DNA of 64,000 bases from contig CM040121.1 of NCBI GenBank assembly GCA_022559845.1, positions 513,216,566 to 513,280,565 of the forward strand, in the 5' to 3' direction. The notes under the pieces were generated by a model, which saw nothing but the letters and a program-made list of their open reading frames with translations, was not told the DNA's origin and did no database searches. Source of the stretch: Amorphophallus konjac (taxonomy: Eukaryota > Streptophyta > Magnoliopsida > Alismatales > Araceae). Made by a program: the position numbers and the translations under genes. Shown here in pieces: positions 48,750 through 61,788 of this stretch (its first letter is position 1; the number at the start of each line of letters is the position of its first letter).

Positions 48750-51700
48750 TCAATCAGTATCTATTTCATCTTCAGACGCTGAAGATATATCAAACTCATT
48801 GTCATCTTCGTCATCTTCCCCATTCTCACTAGATTCATACACTTCCTCCTCAGAGGGCTACTCCTGCCCAACAATTACTTCATTTAGCTCAGTTGAATCG
48901 ACTTCTTCCACTTCGTCCTCTATAGATAACCGAAGTGGATCGTCAGATTCGATCAGATGAAGATTAGAAGCAACCAACTCTGCGACGTCACCCTCGTCTG
49001 ATTGAAAAAATTCGACACTAGAATCCTCTGAGACAGCTTCAATCAGATCTAACTCATCATTAGGCACAAGCTTGTGTTTTACCCTACAAACTGCCCACCA
49101 ATCTTTATTCTTGGACGATGAATAACTTGAATAAGACGCTTGCTGGGCTTGTACGGCCAAAATGAACGGCTCATAGGTATTCAATTTTGATCTATATTTG
49201 ACATCGACAATCCCATATATTGCGTCGTTTCGAACTGAATGAGGATCAAACCAATGACACTTAAAAAGGAATATATGCTTGTCTTGTCCGAGATACTGTA
49301 ATTCTATGACCTCCTCAAGAATACCATAGTAATCAAGATCATTTTCATTGTATGTACTACCTTTCACGCATACGCCGCTATTCATCGTAGACTTATTTCG
49401 TCCATAATCTCTGGTGTGAAATCTATAACCATTCACAAAAAATCCTGGATAGGCATGCGCGACCTTCGAAGGTCCATAACTTATCACCCGGACTCTTTCA
49501 TCAGTAACATAACCTTCTTCAACCTATGAATATAAACCACATTACTTTTCTTTTGATACTTGCATACACCTCAAGCTTTGTGGAATTGGTAGATTGACAC
49601 TTACTTGACCTTTAAGCCATCTGGCAAAAGATCTCTCTCGTTCATTTTGAACCTCCATGTCATTGAGGTGTGGACATTGAGTAATTAATTCTGAATCAAA
49701 TTACCTGCAATGATGAATGCAACATCACCGTAAATGGGAGGAAGAACGTCAAGATGCTTATAAATTTTCGGGAGCTGCGGAGTTGACGACTCACTCAACA
49801 TAAGGTTCAATCTCAGCACAGTTCAGGAGAACATATATCTCTGCGGCCAACAACTCTCTGTCCTCTAATATGTGATTCGAACAACGTCCAAATGCATGTC
49901 CTGGATACTTAAATATGGACAACCGGTCGGACGGACCCACCTATCCTCCATCATCATTATGTGGAGGTCGATTGCGGCGAGTTTGAATTTCGGGTTCGAA
50001 GTACATCGAATAGATGTTCGAAATTTCTTCAATAATATACGCCCCGGTAATCGAACCCTCTACTTTAGCCGTGTTACGAATCGTCATTTTTAGGTCATGC
50101 ATACACCTATGACAATAATTCATATGACAATGACATACAGTGACAATGATAGACATATGTAAGTACTGTCAAATAATCAGTAAATATATATTGATTACCT
50201 CTCAAATGGATACATCCATCGAAATTGTACTGGTCCTCCAACTTTGGCCTCGTATGGCAAATGGATAATCAGGTGCTCCATGGAATCGAAGAACGCAGGG
50301 GGAAATATCTTCTCCAACTTGCATACCGTCGTGACCACATTCTGTTCCATAGTTTGCACGTCCCTAAGTTTGAGTTTTGATACGCATAGAATCCTGAAAA
50401 ACTGACTCAACTCAGTCAATGCTCCCCATATAGGCATTGGCAATATGTCACGGAATGTAATGGGCAGAAGTCTCTCCATGAACACATGGCAGTCATGACT
50501 TTTCAATCCATATATTTTTCCCTCATTGACATTCACACAACGGGCTATGTTAGACACATATCCATCAGGGAATCTTAATTACTTCAGCCACTAGCACAGT
50601 TCATTGATATGTGTGTCTTTCAACACGTAAGCTACTTTAGGTTGCACAACTTTGCCCCGTACTGGCCGCAATTCGAACTCTGGTCGTTTGCAAAGTATCT
50701 TCAAGTCCGCTCGCGCCTTGGCATTGTCCTTTGTTTTAGCTTTCACGTTCATGATGGTGTTGAACACATTATCAAAGACATTCTTCCCAACATGCATGAC
50801 GTCCAGGTTGTGCCGTATTAAAAGGGCTGACCAGTAAGGTAATTCCTAGAAGATACTTTTCTTCACCCAATTGTGACCCTCTCCAAATCCACGAAGATGA
50901 CGTGTACTACTCGACAATTGCACTATATCTGGTAAGTTTTGCACCTGTGCCGCCATTTGTCGACCAGACATCCATTCCAAGTCTGCTTCATCCATTTCAA
51001 CTGTGTTCTTAATGAATGAGTCCTTTTGCCTTCGGAAAGGATGGTCAATTGGTAGAAACCGTCGATGACAATCGAACCAGCATGATTTCTTACCATATTT
51101 CAGGACAAAGGATTTGGTATCAGCCATACAGTAAGGACATGCCAACCTCCCGTGTGTGCTCCAGCCAGATAGCATTCCATATGCAGGGAAGTCACTTATT
51201 GTCCACATCAATGCAGCCTTCATAGTGAAATTTTATTTTCTATATGCATCATAAGTAACAACTCCATCATTCCATAATCTTTTCAACTCATCAATCAGTG
51301 GCCTGAGATATATGTCCAAATTTTTTCCTGGATTTTTTGGACCTGGAATCACCAAAGTTAAGAAAAGGTTCTCTCGCTTCATGCACATGCCCGGCGGAAG
51401 GTTGTACGGCGTCATGAACACTGGCCAACATGAGTAAGACACCACTGAACCTCCAAATGGGTTGAAACCGTCTGTGCATAAACCTAACCTAACATTGCGT
51501 GGCTGGTGAGCAAAAGCAGTATACGTACGATTGAAATGAGCCCAGGCTTCATTGTCGGCGGGATGACTGATTATATCATCTACACGACCTACTCTCTCCG
51601 TGTGCCATATCATATGCCGAGCTGTCTTTGACGACATATACATCCGCTGCAATCTGGGCGTGAGAGGGAAGTATCGCAGTGACTTGTAAGGCACATCCTT

Positions 51701-52449
51701 CTGCTTTGAATTGTCCCCTCTCTTAGGTTTAAATCTATCATGCTGACAAATATCACATGATCTTTTATCTACATTATCTTCATAATATAGCATACAGTGA
51801 TTAGGGCATGCATCTATTTTTTGGTATTCAAGCCCTAACTCATTGACCATCTTCTTTGCACGGTAAAAATTTTCAGGCAGCTTCTCATCTTGAGGCAGCA
51901 TACTCTTGATAAGGAGGAGCATACGGTCAAAGCAACTCTCACTAAGGTGAAATTCAGATTTCAAATTCAACAATTGTGAGACAGCAGACAAACGAGTGTG
52001 ATTTTCATAACCATCCCACATCGGCTCATCAGCATCCCAAAGTAACTGATAAAATCTTTCAGCTGACTTGTTTGGTGGTTCTTCGTTGTACACGTGTTCC
52101 CCTTGTACATTAAAGTTAGGGCCAGCAGCATCGATTACCATGTCTACATAAGTACTTGTGCTTGCAACATTGTCGGGCTCATATGACCAGAACTCCTCAC
52201 CATGACACACCCAATTCATATAACTTTTCGTGAACCCTTTCCTGTATAAATGAACTTGCACATCCCATAGCGAATGAAATCTCTTATTTTTACAACGTAA
52301 ACAAGGACATCGATGTTACCACACTGGTACACTGCTGTTGGATGCCCCAATACAAACTGAATAAAACTATCAACTCCATCCTTAAACTCCTCTGACACCA
52401 CTCCGTCAACTACTCTGCGATTCATCCATGAACGATCAATTCTAGCCAT
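48750..52449 (-). pseudogene. TNPD/TNP2 transposase of CACTA-2
   Basis: Domains in order: transposase-associated (MARIDRSWMNRR at 52449; CPCLRC, then YMNWVCHGEEFW), Transposase_21 (LGLCTDGFNPFGGS, WTISDFPAYGMLSGWSTHGRLACPYC, IRHNLDVMHVGKNV), DUF4218 (MERLLPITFRDILP, PPAFFDSMEHLIIHLPYEAKVGGPVQFRWMYPFER), the EGSITGAYIIEEISN block, DUF4216 (HTRDYGRNKSTMNSGV, DYYGILEEVIEL), and an acidic tail to 48750. Damage: a one-base deletion before CPCLRC (about 52305), stops at 51233, 50846 and 50591 and one just after, and one before the acidic tail. An intron lies near 50157-50195. It is far better preserved than the copy in CACTA-1. Confidence 0.92.
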
Positions 52450-53455
52450 ATTTACCTAACATATTAAAAAATTCATATCAATATGTCTTATCACTACATC
52501 TAAGAAAATATCGTGTACATCTCCCCTAAATATTGACTATTTTTCACACTTGTACATCCTGTTTGGTCACATATACATCCATATCCACATCCACTTTCAC
52601 TTCCATATTCACACACCGTGGTTGACATCGACATCATCTTCTGGAAAAAATTATTAACATACTCGCATTCACATACACATTTTCTTACATATCGGCATCC
52701 ACACCTGTCTACCAATTTAATTCACATCCAAGCATACTATCACATATATCATAACAAAAGTCTTGAACGGGCAAAAATGAAAAAAAGGTCATATCCACAT
52801 TTACACACACACATTTATACCCACATCCATCTTCCCACCCTCCCAATAAAAACAAGGGCTTGAAATTTTTTCTGATGTTGTAAGAGTACACCAGGTGATA
52901 AGGAGAAAATGTTCGTTTTGTAGATCATACACGAAGGTTAAAATTCTCAAAGGAGCAGTTAATTTTCTTAAAAGAAATCTCTATGCAACTCTTGAGTACA
53001 TATTACTTGGGGGATAATATGTACTCAAGAGGGGGGCCAACGGGAGAGGGAGAGAGGGGAATACCTGCGGTGGGGGGGTGTCCGCTAGAAAGAATTTGAC
53101 CGCCGCCGTTGCCAGAGATCACCTCCGCCCGCCCTCGCCACTCCGCCGCCCGCCGGTGAGAAATTGAGAGACGGGTGGGATCGTGAGAGAGGAAAGGGAT
53201 GCAGTGGTTGAAGGAGGAGGAAGGGGGAAGGACTAAGGAGGACAGGAGAGGGGTCGTCTGCCTGTTCTTGTCTCTTTTTATTTGGCGCCATATTTTCATT
53301 TGGCGTCACGTTTTCATTCATTCATTCGTGATTTTTTGTCATTTATTCATTTCTTCTAATAGGATAAAATCTCCCTCACTAAAAAATATCATTAGATCTA
53401 AAAAAATTATTATTTAATATTTTGAGATCTGTAATTTAGAAATTTTCAACTTTTT
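52450..53455 (-). other. Upstream region of the CACTA-2 transposase
   Basis: A low-complexity stretch rich in CACATC/CATCCAC words (52560-52850), then a GC-rich block (53000-53320) analogous to the leader block of CACTA-1. This is probably the promoter and first exon of the transposase. No coding domain is seen. Confidence 0.45.
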
Positions 53456-54570
53456 TATGGCTGATAATTCGATTCCTATAAAAAGAAGAGAGAGCGTGTT
53501 GAAAAGCCTAGCTACCTTGAAAGCAGGGTTTGTTGTCTCGACCGACCCGCCCGTCTCGATCACGGCCCTGGACGGGTCGGGTCGATGCATATTCGCTCTG
53601 TGTCGGTCCATCTCGTAAAATGTTAAAATAAAAAAAAGACACTTTATATATATAATATATATAAAATAATACACCAAAGTAAAACAAGACTCTTTATATA
53701 TATAATATATATATATAATAAAATATTAAAATAATGAAGCGTCCCGATCACGACCCACGACTCGAGCGTCCCGCCCACCACTTGGGTGCGGGTCGAGGCA
53801 TCCCAGAGCGGGACGTCAAACCCTACTTGACCGATAAGTCGATTCCTATAAAAGGAACAGAGAGCATGTTAAAAAGCCTAAGTACCTTAAAAGGCCCACA
53901 TCGGGGTGCGAAAAGGTACTTAGAGACGTATCGATCACATGTTGACCATTTCCTTATTGTTCCGTGCCCCCGCCAAACTCATGTGTCTTGAATTTACCGT
54001 CACGTCTATAATAAATTTTTGGGAGCTAGGGCTCCTCGCGGGGAATGCCACGTGGAAGCACTCAGAATAATAATCAAATATCATTGTATCTTTTATCGGT
54101 TTTACTCACGATAGGGCGTGCCAATCATGTGTGTGAAAATGTATTCAGGTTCCAAGACTGGGATGGTCTGGACTAACCGAAGGTGCGCTCCTTCTGATCA
54201 CTAACCAGACGATGGTGGGCATCAGGTCTGGACTGGCGACCCGCCGTGCCATAAAGGTCGATCACGGCGATAAGAGGGGAAAACGTTTGATTAATCGCCA
54301 AGCAATGAGGCTGCATGGCCGATAAGTCGATTCCTATAAAAGGAAGAGACAGCGTGTTGAAAAACCTAGCTACCTTGAAAGGCCCACATCGAGGTGCGAA
54401 AAGGTACTCAGAGGCATATCGGTCACATGTTGACCATTTCCTTATTATTTCGTGCCCCCACCAAACTCATGTGTCTTGAATTTACCATCACGTCTATAAT
54501 GAATTTTCGGGAGCTAGGGCTCCTCGCGGGGAATGCCACGTGGAAGCACTCAGGATAATAATCAACGTCG
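53455..54570. repeat. Direct repeats of about 245 bp with a TATA-like core
   Basis: Two long copies (53832-54075 and 54320-54565) and a 5' fragment (53461-53520) share GATAAGTCGATTCCTATAAA and continue through ATGTTGACCATTTCC and GGGAGCTAGGGCTCC. An AT-dinucleotide-rich duplicated block lies at 53637-53722. I do not recognise the family. The TATAAAAG core suggests duplicated promoter sequence, which is inference. Confidence 0.8.
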
Positions 54571-55432
54571 CCCTTGAGTCACGTGCACATCATTCGGGGC
54601 AGGTGTGGCCGTCCCTGCCGAACCGGTCGTCCCGGCCACGGCTCGAGACTGGATTGGACATTGCGTATCGATACGGAAAATTATAATATACATATATATA
54701 ATGGAATAAACAAATTGAAATGACATGTTGTATCATTTGGTTTATTGTTCTACTGTTTGAACGGGTTTCTCCAGGTTCGAATCTTAGCTTCAACTTAAGG
54801 TTTCCTTAAGTTTTTTTAATATAACTTATTTAAAAATGTAAATGAAAACACGGCAGAACTTTATTTCGAACCCGACACCTCACAATTAACATCGATACAC
54901 TTAAGAAAGTTATTTGTTACTCCAGTTGAGTATTTGTCACCCACACTCACCTAATTGCCACCACTAAAGTCCACAAGACGTCACCCTTACTCTTACACTG
55001 CCTTGAAAGCTGCGCGTCAGCCTTGTCTCTATTGAGCCCTATTTGTCACCATTAGCAGGGTATTTTTCACCCTTGCTAACGCATTTGTCACCCATGTAGA
55101 CACATTTGTCGCCCTTAAGCTCCAATTGGTCCACGTGGAAAATGGGACACATCGGCCACGCGTGGGTGTTGTTCACGTATTATCACCGATCCAATGCCGC
55201 AGGCCACATCAACAAAAATGATGACACCGAACTAGATCCTCGAAATTAAAAATCCCCAATTACTTATTTACCCTTCCCGCCATGTCTTGGCTCTTACGCA
55301 ACCTACCAGAAGCCGATTCGTCTCTTCTTCGTGCTCATCGTCTCATCTTCCTCGCGGTGCCATTTGCGACCTCTCCATCATTTGCTATTCGAGCACTCCT
55401 GAATTGCGAGCTCTCTTTCATCACTGACAGCC
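54570..55432. other. Upstream region of the PMD-Ulp1 gene with CTATTTGTCACCC motifs
   Basis: AT-rich sequence. A cluster of ATTTGTCACC motifs lies at about 54915-55125. No gene is supported. A frame starting at 55282 overlaps the likely first exon in another frame and has no domain. Confidence 0.5.
54915..55125 (+). repeat. CTATTTGTCACCC motif cluster
   Basis: Repeated ATTTGTCACCCA/ATTTGTCACCAT/TTTTTCACCCTT words about 20-30 bp apart, upstream of the PMD-Ulp1 gene. Confidence 0.75.
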
Positions 55433-55614
55433 ATGGAGCCGAAGGAGACACCCATGCAACGCTCCGTCCGCCGTAAACTGGATGTCCCACCTGCATCTCA
55501 GGAAATTGTACCGGTTTCTACGGCCGAAGAAGAAACATTTCACATACCTAGGGTTTCTAAGGCCTCCACTTCAGGACGACAAGTTAAAGGTAGTGTGGTT
55601 CCTTATCTCCCTTA

Positions 55615-55772
55615 CATAGCTATTTGCCCCCGTTATCGACCTATTTATTTGTCACGCTTATATCTACCAATTTGTGTCAGATTTAGACCTACATGTCTCT
55701 GAATTTCATACATTTGTCACCCTTAAGCATCTATTTGCCACACCTAAACTCCCTTGTCTATAAATTTGTCAC
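55615..55772 (+). repeat. CTATTTGTCACCC motif cluster in intron 1 of the PMD-Ulp1 gene
   Basis: CTATTTGCCCCC, ATTTGTCACGC, ATTTGTCACCCTTAAG, CTATTTGCCACAC and ATTTGTCACCCTTG occur at short spacings. Confidence 0.75.
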
Positions 55773-58227
55773 CCTTGTCTTATTCTTAATATTTTTTTTA
55801 TTTCTTGATCAGTCAATTACCTAAATTTCTTGTTTACACATTTTTTTGAATCTAGTGAACACAAGGGTCATCTCCGCCCGGTGTTCTATGGACATTTACA
55901 TGAAGGACAGGGATCAGATGGCATTTCGGGAATGCCACAAGTCATTGATGAGGACCACCCTTTGGTCCATATGTTGACAATGCTTCTCCCGTCACCTTCA
56001 CCATCACACTATTGGAGGAGATTATTTGCACCCATAGTGAAAGGAAATTACTTCCGTATGGGTAGTAAGGAGGTTGCATTCAGTGTGGAAGATGTGGGCA
56101 TAATTTTAGGATTACCTTGCTCAGGTCAGCCGGTTCAACATTATGGATCCGTGAAACAGAAGTCGAAGTTGCAGCATCGATTTGGATTTGCAGCAACATT
56201 TGACCGGAAGAAAGTGTCATCTCTCATCCAGTAAATTGTTGGGTCCGATGAAGAGCAGGATGTGGCCGACACTGTCCGGCTGTGGATTGTACTCTTACTG
56301 TCCACTTTCCTTTGCCCACGGTCGACACATTCTTGTCCACAACAGATGCTGTCATGCTTAGATGACATTGACAGAGTTTCAGATTACAATTGGGCAGCCG
56401 CCGTGCAACATGTAACGATGCACAAGTTTGAGCAATTAGTGTTGGCGGTCCAGAAACGACGGTCAGGTACAATTGACCGTGCTAAGAGAAGAACTGGGGA
56501 TGCATCCCAGGCCTATACATTTATATTTGGTTGTTCTGCCACACTTGTTGTAAGTTTTTTTATTTTTATTGTATAATAATTAATGTGTCAATCATTAATT
56601 CTATTGCATTGTAAAATAACTTGATATACTTCATATTACAAGTCTGGTTTTGTGAGCACACGCGGGTGCGGCAGCCACTAAGGCAGGTGGCATTCCCTCG
56701 ACTATTTAGGTGGGGGCCATTTCTAGATAGGAAATTAAATTCTCCATTGGATCCCTGCGAAGCCAACAGGTATTATGAGTACTAAAAACTTCTTCTTTGT
56801 CATTCAAAATTAATGAATAACCGAAGTGATGTGGTTTGAAATGCAGGTGATCGAAGGGCTCCTTGTTGAGCGAAGTGAAAGGGACACGGTGTATGGTTGT
56901 CAGATGATGACCCAACCCATTGCTCAGGAGACGTCCTCATCAGCTCCATGCATGCCTGTGCTACAAGATATTGCCGCTACATTGAAGATCCAGCAGCGGC
57001 TACTTGAGGAAATGAGGGCCTTTTTTCTGACTAGGGTGCAAGGAGCTCACATTGCCGATGATGCAGCATCTCCTGGGCCCGTCGAACAGGTGACGGTTGA
57101 TGTCATGCCACCTCCGGCAGCCCCTGTCAAGGAAGTGCAAGGGGCTGAAAATGTTGAGCAAAGTATATGTCAAACCTCTGAAATGGACATTGCCGTCGAT
57201 GTCCCACCTCCAAGGCCCCTTCAACAAAGTATGGATGATATTGTGCCATTTAAGGCAGCCCCTGAAGAGGATGTGCAAGGCAATATCCAAGCTTAAATGG
57301 AGGCGACCAATGGGCATGGTGACCATCGTGAAGGTGTCTTTTCTCAGTCCCTTCATCAACGGGACGAGAAGCCCATGAGGAAATGGTGGGCACCTGCAAA
57401 GAAAACTGCAGGACGGGGGAAGAAGAAGGTGAGTCTGCGTTATTCCTACTTCTTACAGTTCAGAATCTAAGATTGGTATATTGGCATCAATGTAGAAGGG
57501 ACATGAAGCCGACCCTTATAGAAAGCTCATACAGAGTACTAATTGGATATGCAAAGGCCGACTGAAGCCGACAGATAACACGATTGTAAATGAATTCATT
57601 GATGCTTGTGCCTCGGGGGATATTGAGTAAGTTATCCTCTTATAGTTTCTGTAATTATCCTGATCCGCCTTACTCTGACTACCATGAAAATATTTGTCCA
57701 ATATAGTGGCCCCATATTTCAATTACAAAACGGGATTATTTTGAAATGTCGTCATGTCATTGATCTATTATACAGTCGGATGATAGATGATACTGTACTT
57801 TCTTTCATTAATTATGAAATTTTACGCCTCGCCCTACCCTGAACTTGTGTTTCTAGTGCTAATAGAATCCTGATTGTTAATTTGCAGGTGATCGACACCA
57901 TGATGTACCTCCTCCACTCACGATGCAATGAATCTGACACCTTTCATCAGTGGGTTTATTTTCCCACCACTTTAGTGAATCACATAAACGGCAGGACAAC
58001 GGCCAACTACGAAAAATCCAACGAACTGTTGGAGTGCACCTACGAGAATGTTGAATTATCAGAACTGCAGAAGAACAAATATTTATTCTTCGTGTTACAC
58101 TCGAGTAATCACTGGCTTCTATTTGTTGTTGACACGAAGAATCACCGCTTTGTCTCATATAATTCCATGAGAGGCATGGCCATCCATGATGTCACTAGAA
58201 GAAATTGAGTACTTTTTCTTATCCATG

Positions 58228-60181
58228 TGTTGTGCCCCTATGGTCATATGAGTTCTAATGTATTCTTGGTTTTGATAATGGCTAAACACTATTAGTCATT
58301 GATGTTTTTCACCTTCATGTGATTGACATACGTGATGTTTTTGTTCATGACAGGTGCGCCAATGAATGGACAAGGAATCAAGTGGAAATGGCGAACGTGA
58401 AAGCTCAATGTTGCGCCCTCGCACGCGGATCGACCTGCGCGGTCAGGTCGCGGGGATCGACCTGCCCGGTCAGGTCGCGGGGGTCAAGGGGGCAGCGCCC
58501 CTTGCGGGGGTTTTCGGGGGCGGAGCCCCCGGAACAAAATTTAGAAATACTCAAAGCATATTCTATGTTGATTTCAATCCCAAAATACATGAAATTGATG
58601 AGGACATGAATATCTTGACTTGTGAACATGTTTCATTGGTCTAACACTTCATTTTTGCAGGTATAGGTGTTTCCGGTCGACCTACACACCTTGGCCGGTC
58701 GACCAGATTTGCCAGAGCCTAAGAATTCCACGTTTTACAGGTTTCGGTCGACCGCCCCTGCCTTTCCGGTCGACCGGTTCTTCCAGAAACGAAACACTCC
58801 AGGAATTACAGATTTCGGTCGACCGCCCCTACTTTTCCGGTCGACCGGTTTTCCCAGAACCGAAATGATGACGTTGTTACAGGTTTCGGTCGACCGCCCC
58901 CAGGCGTCCGGTCGACCGGTTTTGCCAGAGCCGAAACGTTCTGGCTGCAGCAGGTTCCGGTCGACCGGCCCATGAATTCCGGTCGACCGCCAACCCCGAT
59001 GCAGCCTTGTTTGACTTCGAAATCAACCTCGTGGCTAGCCCCTTTCCATGGATTTGTTTAATCAAATCTTACCTAATCTTCCATGATTTGTGGATCTGGT
59101 CTAGGGGGCATCTATGGACCATTCAAGGGTTATAAAACCAACACATGAGGGGATGGAAAACCTAATGCTTCAAGGGGCTTCTTGTGAGATCTAGGGTGGC
59201 TACAAGAGAGCTTGGAGACGAGCTACTGTTCACGTGAACAGTAGTTCGTGAAGGTGTTCTTCATCCAATCAAAGGGGAATCAAGCTCAAATCAAAGCCAG
59301 CAAACTTCAAGGAAGATTACATCAAAGCAAGGCTATCAAAGTGATCCAAGGAAGCCGGTTTGATTCAAGTTCTTCAAGGGAAATCATCTACATCCATTCA
59401 AGTTCTTTCAAGCTCATTCAAGGTGATATTTCAAGCATTCAAACTCCTAGAAGCTAAAGAAGCAATCAAGATTCAAGGTAGCTTCATCATCTCCTTCATT
59501 CCTTCAAAGAAATTCAAGAGAAGATCAAGAGAGAAGAATTGAAGGAAGAGGTACTATTCACGTGAACAGTACTCCGTGAAGAACATTCATCCAATCAAGG
59601 GTGAATCAAGAAGATTGAGTTGAAGCCAAGAGGAGCCTTGTTGTTGATCAACATTCCATACAAGGGCCAATTCATTTTCACTCATAACTCAATCTCTTGT
59701 TTTAGTTCATTCACATTTGTTTCATTTTCATTATTGTTTAAACATTGAAAGTGTGATTCATCCCTACCGGTGGTTAGTAGGAAGGCAATTGGAGGGTGTT
59801 CCAATTTGCGGTTGACGTCCCTACCAGGTGGTGAGTAGGAAGGCAATCGGTGGTTTCCGATTTGCGGTTCTATGCGCTGCACAAGTGAAGCCTCACCGGG
59901 TTTTGGTGAGGGGTGGACGTAGGGCTGAGGATTCAGTCCGAACCACCTTAAAAATTCTGTCTAGTGTGGTTTGCTTGTGTGATTGATTCATTCTAGATGC
60001 ATGCTTAGGATCGAATTGTTATATATGTTGCTTATCTTGCTAAGTGAATCATAGCATTCTTGGAAGCTAGTTTCTATTCCGCTGCAATTCATTTTAACTA
60101 GCTGTTTAGAGGGCCGCATTGCGAAAAGAGGGGCAGATCTATTCACCCCTCCCCTCTAGATCCGCTGTCCACTACACAACA
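58228..60181. mobile_element. Solo copia-type LTR (1954 bp) in the PMD-Ulp1 gene
   Basis: TGTTGTGCCCC to ACTACACAACA, flanked by perfect CCATG duplications (58223-58227, 60182-60186). It shares both ends with the LTR at 25909. Inside are the GGTCGACC array (58668-58995), two copies of a GTTCACGTGAACAGTA word (59228, 59555) and a duplicated segment of about 60 bp (59762-59870). Confidence 0.93.
58668..58995. repeat. GGTCGACC palindrome array in the solo LTR
   Basis: About ten CGGTCGACC palindromes in pairs, in units of about 65-70 bp that also contain TTYCCAGARCCGAAA. Confidence 0.85.
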
Positions 60182-60508
60182 CCATGTACCCGAAATCATA
60201 GATATTTATAATGTCTTTTAATTATTCCTTAATAATTTTAAATATTTCATTTGCAGGCTGCAGTTGTACGGGGGTATCTGAAGCTCTATGGGACATTCGA
60301 GGGAGTTGAGAAATGGGATATTGTATTCGACAACGAATGTCCCCAACAGGCAGATGGAAGCCTCAACTGTGCCATTTATGTACTGAAATATGTTGATGAA
60401 TTGTCAAGGAAGTGGGAGACATCATGGACATTTAATGAGGGTGATTGTAATATGTTTAGAGCCCGATTTGAGGCCGACCTCATTACCTTTGGAAATATAA
60501 TATCTTAA

Positions 60509-61788
60509 ATATTTCACGTCTCAAAGCTCAGAATGTGACATACCTGTCTTCATTGATATTTCTTTTGTCATACATTTTGATTTTCAAAGTTTTATATGTT
60601 TTAATGCTATTAATGCGTGTGCTTGATAATGTTAATTCATGAATATCAATGAGTTTTCTAAAGACAGATTCAAGTTTAGTTAAGGAACTAGGCTGAAGTG
60701 TGAAAAGATGAAGGCTTTACTTGCACAAGTGTCGACTAGAGTCGACCGTGGAGCCGACTCCAGTTCAGACTACTGAAGAGAAAAACCCAAGTCACCCGCT
60801 GGATGAAAAGGGCTTTGGCTACGCTTTAAGGGTGACAAATAGGTGGCCAATGGTGAAAAATAGGCCTTACTGGTGTAAAAGAGGTGACAAAGGGTGAATA
60901 ATAGATGATCAGGCTGAAATATGAAAATATCCTTGTCCCATGAGAGAGAATATACCTCTGATAGGGTAGCCTCGGATCACGTGCAAAGCCTGGGCCCCTG
61001 GCCTTCGAGTTGAGCGTGTGCCAGACACACCGAGCCTGTAATTCACCCTTTCAGCCCATTTGTCAGCCTCACTGGCTAATTTACATGCTTATCATCCATT
61101 TGTCAGTCATATGGGCTATTTGTCACCCTTACTGCATATTTATCACTCTTATCTTACCGCATGACTAGCCGTTGCCTTCTTTTCTCTCCATTAGCTGCTT
61201 GTCTTTGACCTGGATCACTGTAGCTGACTAATCTATTTATTAACCTTTAACTTTGACTGGGACCTCATGACTGTAGTCAAGAAAAAGTTGAGCTTTATGG
61301 AGTCCTCTTTGACTGGCGTTGACTTTGATGAGTCAACATTGACTATCTTGGCATTGACCAAGTCCCTTCATTTTTCTTCTGATTGCTCTATAAACTCCTG
61401 ATACACTGTTCATATTTTTGTCCTCTTGTGCACTTGACTCCTCCTTTCAGCTCCTTCTACTTTTCATTGGTTAGCTCTAGGATCTATTTTTCACCCTTAC
61501 CAGTGTATTTGTCTACTCTACAGATCTAGTTGTCGCCACTGATAGGTATTTTTCACCCTTATCCAGTGTATTTGCCTACAGCCTCTCTTGTCCAATCACC
61601 TCTGTAATATGCTCCGATCGAGCGACGATCGTTCGGCTAGGGTTCCCGACGTTCCCCTTTTTTCTACTCCCGAGGGGATGCGTTACCACCTCCATTGCAG
61701 CGATGTGTTAAATCGACACACTGATCCCGCTCGTGACCCTACATTGACACCCGCTCTTCTATTTTAAGTTCTTAAGGCTCCTTCGTAA
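60509..61788. other. Region between the PMD-Ulp1 and hybrid-binding-domain genes
   Basis: Holds motif clusters in inverse orientation (60826-60910) and forward orientation (61035-61175, 61485-61575), several TTGACT words (61190-61440), and a TAGGGTTCCCGACG block (61637) that looks like a 5' leader. No coding domain is seen. Confidence 0.5.

Larger units (their letters stand above)
55433..60508 (+). pseudogene. PMD-Ulp1 (C48 cysteine protease-like) gene carried by an element, degenerate
   Basis: Probable exons: 55433-55589, 55856-56549, 56643-56769, 56847-57429, 57496-57626, 57707-57794, 57888-58190, 60257-60508. Exon 2 has the mobile-element pattern (FSVEDVGIILGLPCSG; then MLSCLDDIDRVSDYNWAAAV); WFCEHTRVRQPL follows. 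The last two exons form the Ulp1 fold: HWLLFVVD (catalytic His) and PQQADGSLNCAIYVLKYV (Gln and catalytic Cys). The usual Asp (DSL) is Asn in YNSM, so activity is doubtful. Stops after SSLIQ (56232) and NIQA (57293) fit C-to-T changes, and phases do not match at some early junctions. Ulp1 proteases cut SUMO from targets, and Ulp1-like genes are often carried by plant DNA transposons. A solo LTR sits in the last intron. Confidence 0.78.

Noticed and set aside
54754..54800. GGTTCGAATC, a tRNA B-box-like word that might mark a SINE or tRNA
   Set aside because: No matching A box, cloverleaf or SINE tail could be found around it.
55282..55476. 64-codon frame MSWLLRNLPEA upstream of the PMD-Ulp1 gene
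   Set aside because: It overlaps the better first exon (ATG at 55433) in another frame and would not join exon 2.
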